Shown here: one piece after another, positions 51,803-60,745 of the stretch
How the letters are laid out: each line of letters begins with the position of its first letter
How positions within the stretch are numbered: the stretch's first letter is position 1
Origin: Chaetoderma sp. LZ-2023a
Taxonomy: Eukaryota > Mollusca > Caudofoveata > Chaetodermatida > Chaetodermatidae
Length of the DNA: 64,000 nt
Direction of reading: 5' to 3'
Assembly (NCBI GenBank): GCA_034401795.1
Contig: CM067360.1
Coordinates: forward strand, 117,943,572 to 118,007,571
Position numbers and translations under genes: made by a program
The notes under the pieces: model-generated
Databases searched by the model: none
What the model was told of the DNA's origin: nothing
Seen by the model: the letters and a program-made list of their open reading frames with translations, nothing else

Positions 51803-53610
51803 GTGATTACTGTAGCACAGCTTCGCACTGTTGCAAAGCAATTCGGCCATAGAGGCTACCCTAAGGCCAAGAAAGCCGACCTGCTCCAGGTGATTAGACA
51901 GGCCCGTGCCGAGGGGTGGCAGAAGCGACTTTCCCGAGCAATGAAGACGGGAAGGTTTCCAGCGCATACCAAAGTTGATCCTTGGAATCCCCACAAGAAA
52001 GTGCAGTGGATACGTGAGCATCATCAGTTGGACGAGGAGGTGACTGCAAGCTTGCGAGCCAATACTGTAGCGAGGCGGAGAGCGGACCATCCACTGGAGC
52101 GCTTACCTCTCCTATGCAGGATCACTAACCAAGTGATGAGGGGGCCAAGGTCTGAGCCCTTAGCCCGGAGCATGAGGCGAGAAGGCGAACACATTCTCGA
52201 CCAGCGTCTCGGCGAAAGGGAGACAGAGGATAGAGAATGCTGGTTAGTACGCTGGACATTTTTCAGAGGTCTAGAAGGAGACCTCACAGGTCAGATCATG
52301 CAAAAGATCCAGCAGACTGTCCAGAATGCCGTCTACGTCCGCTACACTCATACCTATCCCATCCGTCACACCGAAGACGGTAGGGTGATGCTCTTCCACA
52401 AGAATGCTCCAGGGAGCCCGTGGCTGAACACGATAGGAGCAGCTCAGGACTGGGTGGCAGCAAGAGAGCAAGCCCGCCTCGACGCAGACAATATCGATCG
52501 ACCCAACACCAAGTGGGCTTTCAGTCAATCAATCAACTTTGAGGTCAGGGCTGTCATCGACCGCCAACCTCTGCTTGGGACAAGCCCCCTCCCAGACTGG
52601 CTACGACAGAAGAAGAGTATGACTGCCCTTGATACCTACCGGGACAACATGTGTCTCTTGAGATGTCTAGCAGTCCACCGAGGAGTGAGAGCTGATAGAA
52701 GTACATCTCCTGCACGAGAGCGTGCCACACAGTTTTACGCCACGCCAGCGACATTACCTGATGTCCGCACGCCCTCGCTGGATCAGCTGGACAAGGGAGA
52801 GTTCTTCGCCAAGACCGAGATTCGTGTGTATGAACCAACCGAAGAGGGCACCTGCCACTTGATCAGGCAGGCGGTCCACTACCGTGACACCATGCCCATC
52901 GGAGTGTGGGACCACCGTGCCTTCTACATCAAGAACATATCCAAGCTGGCACATACACTAGTCTGCAGTCACTGTCAGCAGAGGTTTATACAGGCATACC
53001 ATCTTCAATGCCATGTTGATCGCTGTACAGGTGGCAAAATAACAATCGTGTGTCCTGGCGAGAAAGTTGAGGCGCCACAGTCTGTGTATGAGAAAGCCAT
53101 CTATCCGCCCCAGCCATACAGTTCAGTTGCTACTCGTTTGATCGAGTATGAGTCGAGAAACAGAGGCATACACATACACCATGTAGAGTGTGGGCACGGT
53201 AGAGAGCGTTGGATTGCAGGTGCTCCCGTAGATAGTTGTGATCCGACCACCAACACTGTTTACCAGTTCCATCGCTGTCACTGGCATTGGTGTCCACAAC
53301 ACCAGCGAGGTGAGGATGCCGAACAAAGACAGTCCTGAGAGAGGAGAAACTCAGATCGTCTGGATGCATGCTTGTGGTACAGTGAGAGTGCTGTATAAAA
53401 TGCTGTCAAAGCGTCCCTAAACGAGTTCTGACTGTCCCATACCAACACTTCATAGTTTACGACTTCGAAGCATTCATAGATGGTATCAAAACTCATCCTA
53501 TGGAGACTCTCACAATCGAGAGTACTCACATACCTATCTCTGTGTCAGTTGGCAGCTCCTTAGTAATATCCACCTGGCTGATAGTAGAGTTACTCAAGAA
53601 AGGCGTTTGA
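51803..53610 (+). pseudogene. Protein-primed DNA polymerase B, N-terminal part only
   Basis: The first 511 codons are open (51,803-53,338). A SAP-like DNA-binding segment fills about residues 1-35 (TVAQLRTVAKQFG...KADLLQVI). A conserved CLLRCLAVHRG block lies near 282-292. A C2-H-C type zinc finger lies near 388-410. A Vsr-like nuclease segment lies near 453-506 (HVECGHGRE... then NTVYQFHRCHWHWCPQH), where the two glycines expected in FHGCxWHGCP are R and W. The frame then shifts by one near 53,338, carries a TGA (53,383-53,385) where a Trp is expected, and reaches the Exo I motif YDFEAF (53,458-53,475). It ends at a TGA at 53,608. Exo II, Exo III and all polymerase motifs are missing. The start is GTG; I see no ATG, so the start codon may be mutated. 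Family polymerases exceed 1,000 residues. Confidence 0.85.
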
Positions 53611-54275
53611 TTTCATCACTGACGTCCACTCTCGTCCTGTCACGCACGGCCTGGGTGATTTTATCACTGACGTCCACTCCCGTCCTGTCACGCACGGCCT
53701 GGGTGATTTTATCACTGACGTCCACTCCCGTCCTGTCACACATGGCCTGGGCGAACTCTAAACAGACGTACAGATGGCCGTCATTCATTCGACTATCACT
53801 GACGTCCTCAGCAAACACATCCATACACCGGCGTCTAGTCTCTGCTTGATCCTCACTGAACGGTACTCTATCAATTAACCCTTCTATAGCATGGCTTAAA
53901 TGTTCGGCGGCCCAGATGGCCGCAAGTGCTATGGCAACGTACAGTAGCAAAGGGCCTGTGACACTGAAGAACGTACCTACTCCTGAGGCGATGGCTTGTA
54001 TGGCTTTAGAAATCTTCGCCACACCATGGAGAGCATTGTTGGCGATCTTGCGGACCGTCTCGCCAGCCTTCATTGTGAACAGAGTGATCAGAGCCCCAAC
54101 TGCTGCCAGCGGCCCGATATAACCTTTTATGTAAGTATGAGAGATTCCTTTCGCTCTGTGTACTAGCTTGAGGGATTCATACTCACTCGTAGTCGTCTGC
54201 ATCATAATCATCCTCATCATAGTCCTCATCATCTATATCCTCGACTGGATCTTCATAAGCCTCTGGTGCATACAT
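53594..54275 (-). pseudogene. Membrane protein with acidic N-terminus and 16-residue C-terminal repeats
   Basis: From the ATG at 54,275 an acidic start (DDEDYDEDDYDADDYE) is read. The frame then shifts near 54,185-54,230 into the long open frame that ends at 53,594. The middle holds two strongly hydrophobic segments (around GPLAAVGALITLF and GPLLLYVAIALAAIWAA), so it is probably a membrane protein. The C-terminus has three repeats of a 16-residue unit (QAVRDRTGVDVSDKIT), exactly 48 bp each, at about 53,600-53,750. It is divergent from the gene at 54,325 with a shared promoter, and its end abuts the truncated polymerase. Function unknown; I know no family with this repeat. Confidence 0.6.
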
Positions 54276-54292
54276 ATCCGTCGCTGGGGCAG

Positions 54293-54323
54293 CTATATAG
54301 TAGCTTTAAACTGTAGTCTATAG
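54293..54323. promoter_or_regulatory. Bidirectional promoter module
   Basis: A central CTTTAAAC (54,304-54,311) is used both ways: minus strand GTTTAAAG-ctac-TATATAG, plus strand CTTTAAAC-tgtagtc-TATAG-c-ATG. Confidence 0.65.
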
Positions 54324-54324
54324 C

Positions 54325-54704
54325 ATGGCCTCCACAATGTTGAATGCGGGCGTGTTTGTCGTAGCGAACTCGGGACTCAGCTTCGCCGACAAGAAGGGGG
54401 CAGAGGTCGAGAATGAGCATCATAACCAGGAGATGGAGAAGCTGTCTAAGGAGAAGTTTGAGTACAGCAAGGCACTCGAGCATATGCGAAAGAGGGAGCA
54501 CACCGACGACAACTCCGAGCTCAGGCCTACCAGAGCTTCAAAGAGGCAGATGAGAGTCTCGATGAGTAGTACGAGGCTGTAAAGATATCTGAGCCAACGC
54601 TCGACCATGAAGCATCGACAGGTCAGAAGACAACAGAGCCTATAGTAATGGTGGCAGCTGCAGCGTTGACGACAGGAGTCGTGCTCTACGCACGCTCAAG
54701 CTGA
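54325..54704 (+). pseudogene. Small coiled-coil protein with C-terminal membrane anchor
   Basis: Open from the ATG at 54,325 for 86 codons. A frameshift at about 54,516-54,522 moves the better-coding frame to one that carries a TAG at 54,567 and ends at 54,702-54,704. The middle is rich in K, E and heptad-like spacing (EMEKLSKEKFEYSKALEHM), so a coiled coil is likely. The last 20 residues are hydrophobic (VMVAAAALTTGVVLYAR), which suggests a tail anchor. Its end overlaps the convergent gene at 54,686 by 19 bases. Small coiled-coil membrane proteins are common in Mavericks, but I cannot name this one. Confidence 0.6.
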
Positions 54705-55694
54705 ATACTTGATGTGTTCGACATGCATACCTTAGCATAGCCAAAGTAAAGTACCATCACACGTAAGGGCCGAGTCCCAGCTATGAGGTTTCCGATGTTG
54801 AAGCTGAGCCAGTTGCCATGATTAGGTGGGATCTTCCTGCCCCCGATGTGGTGACGGCCCTCAAGTGCCAACTCGAGGTTATCACTTTCACTGGTTAGTC
54901 GCAGAAGTGCATATGACTTAGTTTTCTGTCTGTCGAGTTGGCAGTCAGCCAGCTCGCGTACCTCACCAAGAACATTGGTCCCAGTGACCACAAGCTTATC
55001 TAGCATATCCACCTGCTGGATGGCTCCTCCCTTCTGAACCAGGACCGCAACAGCGACACAGTCCGATGCACCACGATGCAATGCCCGCTCTACCCGTTGG
55101 TTAGCTGTGGCTTGGACCTTCTGGTGTTCTCGTTCCACATGCACGATCCGCTGTTTGGAACCCGTTTGCTTCAGTTCCTGGTCATTCTCGTCATGCGAGA
55201 CATGAAGTCTTGGGGCATCTATCTGCGAGCTGCTCAGTGTACACCCGGAGGAACAGCCTATCCTGCATGGCAGCCGGATTCACGTGTGTGTTCTCGAGGG
55301 GGGTTAAGAGTGGAACTGCCACAGGCTTCTCCACACCTGCCTGTAGTTCGAATTTCGTGAACACCTCATTGCACCCCACAGCGTAGTACCTCTTTCCCTT
55401 CGCATAGGTGGTGTCCACGGTGCTGTTGCTCTGCACGATCTCCAACCTGTTCAGAACCTGTGAGAGCTCTACCGTATGTTCTATTGTGCTCTGAAGCTTG
55501 AACTCGAGTGTCATGCTCTTGACCTCGTGGATCTGTGCCGAGATTGCAAAGTCGATGTACTTCCCAGCAGCAGACAACGGGTTCTCATCGTGTATACTGG
55601 GTCGAATGACCATCAGGCAGTCCTTCCGAGGATCAGTGGGGTGTGATTTCGTGGGTTCAATGGCCCTACCTGGATATTGCACATTCAGCAGCAT
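54686..55694 (-). pseudogene. Virion protein candidate (possible minor capsid)
   Basis: The ATG at 55,694 starts a 167-codon frame that ends at 55,191. The coding signal continues one frame over (55,144 to 54,686), so a frameshift lies near 55,150-55,200. Total length is about 335 codons. It lacks membrane segments and is rich in alternating hydrophobic beta-type stretches (MTLEFKLQSTIEH, FTKFELQAG, LRVMVLYFGYAKV), as a jelly-roll protein would be. Size and position would suit the Polinton minor capsid (penton-like) protein. That is inference: I see no diagnostic motif, and structure prediction would decide. It is divergent from the gene at 55,734. Confidence 0.5.
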
Positions 55695-55726
55695 GTTTAA
55701 CGTCTGGGTATATAGAGGGTGTAAAC
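55695..55726. promoter_or_regulatory. Symmetrical bidirectional promoter module
   Basis: GTTTAAC (55,695-55,701), TATATAG (55,709-55,715) and GTAAAC (55,721-55,726) are evenly spaced, giving an almost mirror-symmetric module between the ATGs at 55,694 (minus) and 55,734 (plus). Confidence 0.7.
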
Positions 55727-55733
55727 GGCTGCC

Positions 55734-56600
55734 ATGTTTGGTAAAGTTCTCCAGCAGATTGTCTATAGGCAGCAGGACAAGTCGGCATGGCAGTCAGCAC
55801 GACAGACATGGTGTGCACTGCCCCACTGCGACGGGGTCCGAGGACTACTTCGTGACATCAACATTATCCACGAGCGAGCCAAGATTACACCTCCGTCTGA
55901 TGTGGAGATACTGGCCACCATAGAGGAAGGAGCGCCAGCTCGTAGTACACAAGAACTACTGACTCGGATACTCTACCGGAAATTTGACAGCACCCAGGGC
56001 AGGGCACTGGACCAACCTGTGGGCCATACCAACAGTCCTGTTATTCTAGCTCTCCAAGTGGCGACGGTCGATCCCAAAGATCTACTAACGGTTGCGAAGT
56101 GGGCTGCCGTATTTAGCCTCCATAGCCAGGATGAGCGAGATATGCTGGATAGCGTCCAGTCTGGTGCAAATAACTACTTCAGGGAGCAAGTCGGTGCCGC
56201 TGTAGCGGAGAGCCATGACACCGGTCATGCAGAAGGTACTCAGGAGGGGTTCACTGTCGGCTGCAAGGAGGCTATTGAGCACATCTTCAACGAAAGAGGG
56301 CGCAGGAGATTGGCCAGTTATCTGCTAGCATTTCTGAAATTCCCAGATAACTACCTGGACTACCTTATCAAATCCACCCGCAAGCACGATGCCAGTCGCG
56401 CATGAAAAAAGTGGGTCTTCCATGAGAAGTTCCAGAAGAAGAAATTCCCAGACTCTGACCCTCAGTGGATAGAGTTTCAGCAACAGGCTTATGACGAAGC
56501 TCCTCAAGCTTCTGACGAAGTTCCTCAAGCTTCTGACGAAGATCCTCAAGCATCTGACGAAGTAGCAGAGACCGCGGACGACGTAGCGGAGACCTTCTGA
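55734..56600 (+). pseudogene. Unknown protein with acidic 7-residue repeat tail
   Basis: A 223-codon open frame ends at TGA 56,403-56,405. The same frame continues without shift for 65 more codons to TGA at 56,598, and the continuation looks coding. Its final part is an acidic repeat, ASDEVPQ-like units of 21 bp (QASDE, PQASDE, VAET). The internal TGA therefore looks like a nonsense change, perhaps CGA to TGA. The body is alpha-helical, without membrane segments. The tail lies antisense to the open frame of the packaging ATPase, which converges on it. I do not recognise a family. Confidence 0.65.
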
Positions 56601-57538
56601 TGAATGAAAAAAGTTGCGGCCGACAGTCTGTCAGCGATGATGCATAGAGCAGGCTAGTTTCCTCGGCTGGATTCAGCTTGTAGGTGAAGGTCTGCACCTT
56701 TTCCAGAGATGGCTTGAAGTGTGACAGCTCACCTATCTCTTTGTTGCTGAAGATGAAGCAGAACAGCTCAGCTGCCCTCTGTACACCTGCGATAAAGTCC
56801 CCTTTGGTCTCCTTGAGGGTTAGGCAGTCGTATATGATCTCGAGCAGGGCACGTCCACACTTGGAGCTAAAGTATAGCAACCGGGCATTGTGGAGGATGT
56901 CCAGTGAGATCTCGCGGGTGTACTTCTGAAAGAGGATGAAGACAGTTATCTTTGTGTGCCGGATGCACCTAGTCATGTTGCCTGTCTTCTGGTCCATTGC
57001 AGGGTCGTCGATAACTAGAACATGTGGTTCTGTCAGTCGGGCTGCCAGCAGCTTCTCCATCAGTGCTTGCAGGTTCTGCGTCTTGGTGATTGGACCATTG
57101 CACCATTGATCATTACTGTCAATCGCTTCAGTGGTGGAGTCAGACACCAGAAGGATATATTGAGAGTGTAGATGTTCGGTCAGGAGAGCCCGCAGCAAGA
57201 TGTTTTTCCCATGTCCTGGTGGGGCAATGAGCAGCACCACCTGGCCAGCATCGGCCGGCCCACTGTCGAATGGTACAGACATGTGTGCAGAGGATGGTTA
57301 GCACTTGGTCGGCGGTAGCCTTGTCTATATCTGTGAGACTAAACGGCAGCACTTCCTGCACCAGCTCTTTCGCCTGCAGAGTGGAGAATCCTGCACCTCC
57401 GGCGGATATGAATGATGCGATGGAGGCGTCAAGCATGACATCCCAGCAGCAGCTGAGAAGATAGCGTAGAGGGCCTGTGTCAGCACCCACAGTGTCTAGT
57501 GCATCCAGTATCTGTATGGTACATGCATGGGAAGACAT
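56601..57538 (-). pseudogene. Packaging ATPase (A32/FtsK-HerA type)
   Basis: From the Met at 57,282 a frame shows a Walker A region (LIAPPGHGKN, residues 18-27) and Walker B (VLVIDD, residues 88-93). FQKYTREI lies where HerA-type ATPases have a sensor. In the virus it would pump DNA into capsids. Walker A deviates: A for the first G and N for the final T/S, so this copy is probably inactive. The promoter module sits not here but before the ATG at 57,538, which opens a frame of about 80 residues that lies one frame off. I infer a single gene with a frameshift near 57,290. The minus frame runs on to 56,368, but beyond about 56,600 it is only the antisense of the neighbouring acidic tail, so I place the end near 56,601. 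Confidence 0.8.
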
Positions 57539-57540
57539 GA

Positions 57541-57559
57541 CTATCCTGTGGTCTTAAAC
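57541..57559 (-). promoter_or_regulatory. Promoter module of the ATPase gene
   Basis: Minus strand GTTTAAG-accacagg-ATAG-tc-ATG. The TAG of ATAG is also the frame-consistent stop of the upstream gene (57,541-57,543). Confidence 0.65.
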
Positions 57560-58047
57560 GGCAAACCAAAGAACCCTGACTTCTTCACCTCTGGTAGCTA
57601 GAGTCTGGCGATAGCACCTGTTTTGCCATCGACAGTGATATGGCTCAGGCCGAGGGTGCCTACCCTGAGATTCTCTCCATCCTGTGGGACTGAGCTCCGT
57701 GGCTTCAGGAGATCCTTAACCAGGTCTTGTGCATAGGACTCAGACAAAACCTTGATGGCACCAGCCTCATCGACTCCGAGCATACCTCGCATCGTTGCCC
57801 TGTCTTTGATACCCATCACCTTGTATACAGTCTTGGCCTTGTTAATGGCCGATTGTCCTACCGTATCAGTGTTCCCGATGAGATCTCGGGCTGAGATGGT
57901 ACCTCAGATCTCCCGCGGGTCTCCTTTCTCATCGAAGTCTAGGAAGGAGATAGGGGCAACAGTGTCCTCTGAACTGAGGTGTGCCTCGCCCAAGTAAGAA
58001 AGATCGTCCAGCTCTTTGCTTTCTAGGTCTGTGAGTGACAGAGTCAT
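57541..58047 (-). pseudogene. Unknown soluble protein with GFFGLPF end
   Basis: One frame from the ATG at 58,047 is interrupted by TGA (57,904-57,906) and TAG (57,598-57,600) but never shifts. It runs to a TAG at 57,541 that lies in the next promoter module, giving about 168 codons. The last residues read KKSGFFGLPF. Both internal stops can arise by C-to-T change (CGA, CAG). No membrane segment. No family recognised; the position between ATPase and small genes suggests a virion or packaging role (inference). Confidence 0.65.
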
Positions 58048-58051
58048 GGTG

Positions 58052-58070
58052 CTATATACACGGCTTAAAC
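58052..58070 (-). promoter_or_regulatory. Promoter module
   Basis: Minus strand GTTTAAG-ccgtg-TATATAG-cacc-ATG (58,047). The TAG of TATATAG ends the upstream small gene. Confidence 0.75.
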
Positions 58071-58297
58071 CAACTAGTCATACCCCCAGTGAAACAGATG
58101 GGCATAGGAGGACCACGCAGTCGGCCAATGGAATAGGTAGCAGTGCTCAGGTCACTGGCCCTCTCTGCAAGGGCACGCCTTGTGGGCGGTCCACCAGTAC
58201 CGGGCATTGGTGATCCTCAGTCCGTGTGCTCGACTATGGCTACACACAGCCCTCGGGCACGCCATGCCTCATATGGCGCAGGGGTTTCGTGATCCAT
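58052..58297 (-). pseudogene. Small protein, 81 codons, one internal TGA
   Basis: ATG at 58,297, TGA at 58,217-58,219, stop TAG at 58,052-58,054, all in one frame. It is Gly/Pro/Arg-rich (GTGGPPTRRA, RLRGPPMPI) with a GG pair in FTGGM. I weighed a basic core-type or maturation peptide, but there is no firm evidence. Support for a gene is positional: it exactly fills the gap between two promoter modules. Confidence 0.45.
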
Positions 58298-58303
58298 CTC
58301 TCA

Positions 58304-58322
58304 CTATTCGGAGGGGTTACAC
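58304..58322 (-). promoter_or_regulatory. Promoter module, weaker match
   Basis: Minus strand GTGTAAC-ccctccga-ATAG-tgagag-ATG (58,297). The TAA in GTGTAAC is the stop of the upstream gene (58,317-58,319). Confidence 0.5.
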
Positions 58323-58836
58323 GTAGACGGCAATGATCTCATCCATTGCACTCGTTGCTAGCCCTAGAACCGCGGCCTCCATTAGTGTAACACTTTCATC
58401 CATGATCTTGGTGGCAACAGGGTAGGAGGCACCACTGAGGGCGAACTTTGGGAGGGGTTGAGTTATTCCGAGACAGCGCCCGGCCAGCCCACTCACCACG
58501 GTAGTGAGGACAGCCGCAGTGGCAGCAGGAAGAACCTCATTTCCCCCTGTCATCTTCACCATGGCCACATTCGCCGCCACGTTACTGGCGACATGGACTG
58601 CCAGAGGTTTTGCTTTGTTCAGTAACATCTGTGTCTTGGTTCGCAGCAGGTTCCCCACCTTCTGAAGACTCGCCTGGCTCTCTGGCAGTTGCTTCATGAT
58701 CTGTACAGTTGATGCCATTGTTTAAGCCCTGAGTATACACTGCTGTTAGATGTCTGCGTGCCCTCTCAAGAGAGCTACTAAGATGTTCCCAGTCTGCATC
58801 TGCCAGGTGGCCGGGTTGGTACTCAGGACTATTCAT
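58317..58836 (-). CDS. Hydrophobic protein, possibly with a frameshifted N-terminus
   Basis: The clean frame is 58,718-58,317 (133 codons, no internal stop). It has an amphipathic start (LQKVGNLLRTKTQMLLNKA) and hydrophobic segments (AVHVASNVAANVAMV, AATAAVLTTVVSGLAG), so it is likely membrane-associated. Another ATG at 58,836, behind a promoter-like GTTTAAG...AATAG module, opens an 84-codon frame that overlaps it one frame off. Its first 37 codons look coding. Either two overlapping genes exist or one gene of about 170 codons has a frameshift near 58,720. The clean frame also has its own TATAC...TTAAAC just before its ATG. I recognise no family. Confidence 0.55.
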
Positions 58837-58840
58837 CTCT

Positions 58841-58859
58841 CTATTGAAACATCTTAAAC
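58841..58859. promoter_or_regulatory. Divergent promoter module
   Basis: Minus strand GTTTAAG-atgtttc-AATAG-agag-ATG (58,836). On the plus strand CTATT-gaaacat-CTTAAAC runs straight into the ATG at 58,860. Confidence 0.55.
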
Positions 58860-59201
58860 ATGTCCGGGTTCGTGCTATGTGTCAAATACTATGAGGTCTT
58901 CCGGAGGGAGTTGAAGGACTACAAGAAGAAGACCCCAGATGAGCTCGCTCAGCTCTCCGGTGCTGAGCTGACAGAGGAGCTGACAGCTGTGAAGCGCTAT
59001 CTAGGATTTGGTAAAGGGCAGATCTGCTTCCTCGAATACCTTATCATGGGCGGGAGTATCGTCGAGCAGCTCCTGCGAGCTAAAGGTGTCTACAAGGATC
59101 GGGAGTATCTGTCAGATGTGTTCCACCAGTTTCAGATCTCCATGGCCTCACCTGACTCAGAGCTGAACAAGGCTCTGCGATACTACAAGCTGGAAAAATG
59201 A
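58860..59201 (+). CDS. Intact small alpha-helical protein (113 aa)
   Basis: One of the few undamaged frames of the element. It is charged and helical (ELKDYKKKTPDELAQL, AELTEELTAVKRYLGFG), with a short hydrophobic patch near residue 65 (EYLIMGGSIVEQLL). There is no signal peptide. It starts with the ATG immediately behind CTTAAAC. The stop TGA overlaps an ATG of a possible 41-codon frame. Function unknown. Confidence 0.65.
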   Translation: MSGFVLCVKYYEVFRRELKDYKKKTPDELAQLSGAELTEELTAVKRYLGFGKGQICFLEYLIMGGSIVEQLLRAKGVYKDREYLSDVFHQFQISMASPDSELNKALRYYKLEK

Positions 59202-59326
59202 TGCGCTATGGAACCATCCAGCCCTTGGATGTGCATGTTGGCAGCGTGTATAGGGGTTGTAGGGTAGGCCAAGCTTGTTCAGTGTCTCCCCATGGTCCCC
59301 ACTGCTACTGTGGAGAGTCAGGATAG
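59201..59326 (+). CDS. Possible mini-gene, Cys-rich, 41 aa
   Basis: ATG at 59,201 overlaps the upstream stop (ATGATG). The frame has five cysteines (GCRVGQACSV, CYCGESG) and ends TAG just before the convergent capsid gene. It could equally be a frameshifted extension or chance. Confidence 0.25.
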   Translation: MRYGTIQPLDVHVGSVYRGCRVGQACSVSPHGPHCYCGESG

Positions 59327-59342
59327 TCTTATAGCCGATTTG

Positions 59343-60644
59343 CTAGAGGTGGAGTAGGCTGATCCCGAGCGCCACGATAGCTAGGCCTGCCAACACTTGT
59401 ACAGCTACCACGGCAAGTGGTGTCGTGTCGACTAGCTGCAGTGTCGGGGTCAGAGCTGCCATGGGAAGCGGCATGTCGACTGGCTGCAGTGTCACGGTCG
59501 GAACGACTGTATGGCCTGTACTATGCGTAGGTGCGTTGATATCTGTGTTGAAGCCGAAGTGGACAACGGGGGAACTCCCCTCGACTATCATGTTGTTATA
59601 GCCCCTGCTTTGGAGGTCCTCGATGTTCACGATCATGTTGCTCGGAATCAACCGTAGGTGTGGTGAAATAACAAAGTCAAGTGTGCGACGGGCCTTCTGC
59701 AACCGCTGCTGGAACTTAGCAATAAGACTGCTGGGATCTTCCACGATGATCATATCTTCAACGAGACTGATGAACATGGCCTGGACCCCTGCTCCGCTGA
59801 CACCATCTATGGAATGACGAAGCTCGGTCTGTGCTGTAAGGAGGCAGTACCAGAGTGCTTCCAGGGACTGGTTGATCCGAACGATCGTTGCCGGTGTGAG
59901 GCCTGAGGTGGTGTGTGGGATAAAGTACTTCCACACATCTGGATATTCATGCCGCAAGCCAGTGATGTGCATATTTTGCACCAGTGTTCCAGGGTCGGTG
60001 TCTGGACTGAATGAGAATGTCGCTGTCTTCCGGCGGCCTACTCGTTGGGGTGTTCAATAGGGGAATCCTGAGTTGTCACGTCTCGGGTCACCATACATAA
60101 CCATTAGGCCACTGTTGTCACCACCATGCCACAACTTGTCTGGGTGAGCGCTGAACTCTCTCTGTAGTCCGCTGGCCGCTGAGACGCTATGACTGTTGAG
60201 CTGTGGGTCGAAGTCGCTTCTATCAGGGAGGCTTGCACCCAGCTCATGGAGGATTCGTCACACCGTGAAGTACATGTGGAATCTGAGACATCTGGTAGGG
60301 AGCACAGCTTCGGGAGTATCAGAATAGGAGTGAAGCAGGGTGGAACTTACTCCACATCCTGCCGTGGCACTCCGCACGGCAAAGTTTAGCTGCTGATTCC
60401 AGTATGAGAGGCTTGGAGCAGCCGTCCAAGTATGAGCTTGCTTTGCATCCTTGATGGTGATTGGGCGGTTGGTCAGCGGTCGTGGGTTGATGGAGAATCT
60501 GCTTCGGGACCGTCCATCCACTGTGATGTAGAACGGTGTTAGCTCCGGTATATCATCCAGTAGACCTCTCAGGCCAGTCAAGTGTGTACCCAGGAGGGGC
60601 GGTTGGCTCCGGATGACTGTCGTGAGGGTCAGTGGGAAGACCAT
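59343..60644 (-). pseudogene. Major capsid protein (hexon-like, double jelly-roll)
   Basis: A single frame of 433 codons, never shifted, is interrupted only by TGA at 60,258-60,260 and TGA at 60,054-60,056. Conserved Maverick capsid motifs are visible: FYITVDGRSRSRFSINPRP at the start, then WNQQLNFAV and TAGCGVS. After the first TGA comes RILHELG. Later come RINQSLEALWYCLL, IAKFQQRLQKARRTLDFV and IPSNM. In the virus it forms the trimeric capsomers. The last 25 residues form a hydrophobic helix (VAVQVLAGLAIVALGISLL), unusual for such capsid proteins. The promoter module CTTTAAG-N8-TATAG lies directly before the ATG. Confidence 0.85.
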
Positions 60645-60664
60645 CTATACTGGTGTTCTTAAAG
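60645..60664 (-). promoter_or_regulatory. Promoter module of the capsid gene
   Basis: Minus strand CTTTAAG-aacaccag-TATAG immediately followed by ATG, so no spacer at all. Confidence 0.8.
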
Positions 60665-60745
60665 CTACCGTACAGGCATCCCACTATTTGTAGTCGTCTC
60701 GACTCCAAAGACCGGCGAGGTGACCTGGCCGTAACATCTCGTTTT

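Noticed and set aside
56368-56600. C-terminal coiled coil of the ATPase (LRQKLEEL repeats)
   Set aside because: It is the antisense of the acidic repeat tail of the convergent gene; codon pattern fits the plus strand.
57140-57269. C-terminal 40 codons of the frame that starts at 57,538
   Set aside because: This stretch is the ATPase Walker A region read out of frame.
53383-60260. Recoding of TGA as an amino acid in the Maverick genes
   Set aside because: Several genes end with TGA in sensible positions, and other in-frame stops are TAG or TAA; frameshifts are also common. C-to-T decay explains the pattern better.
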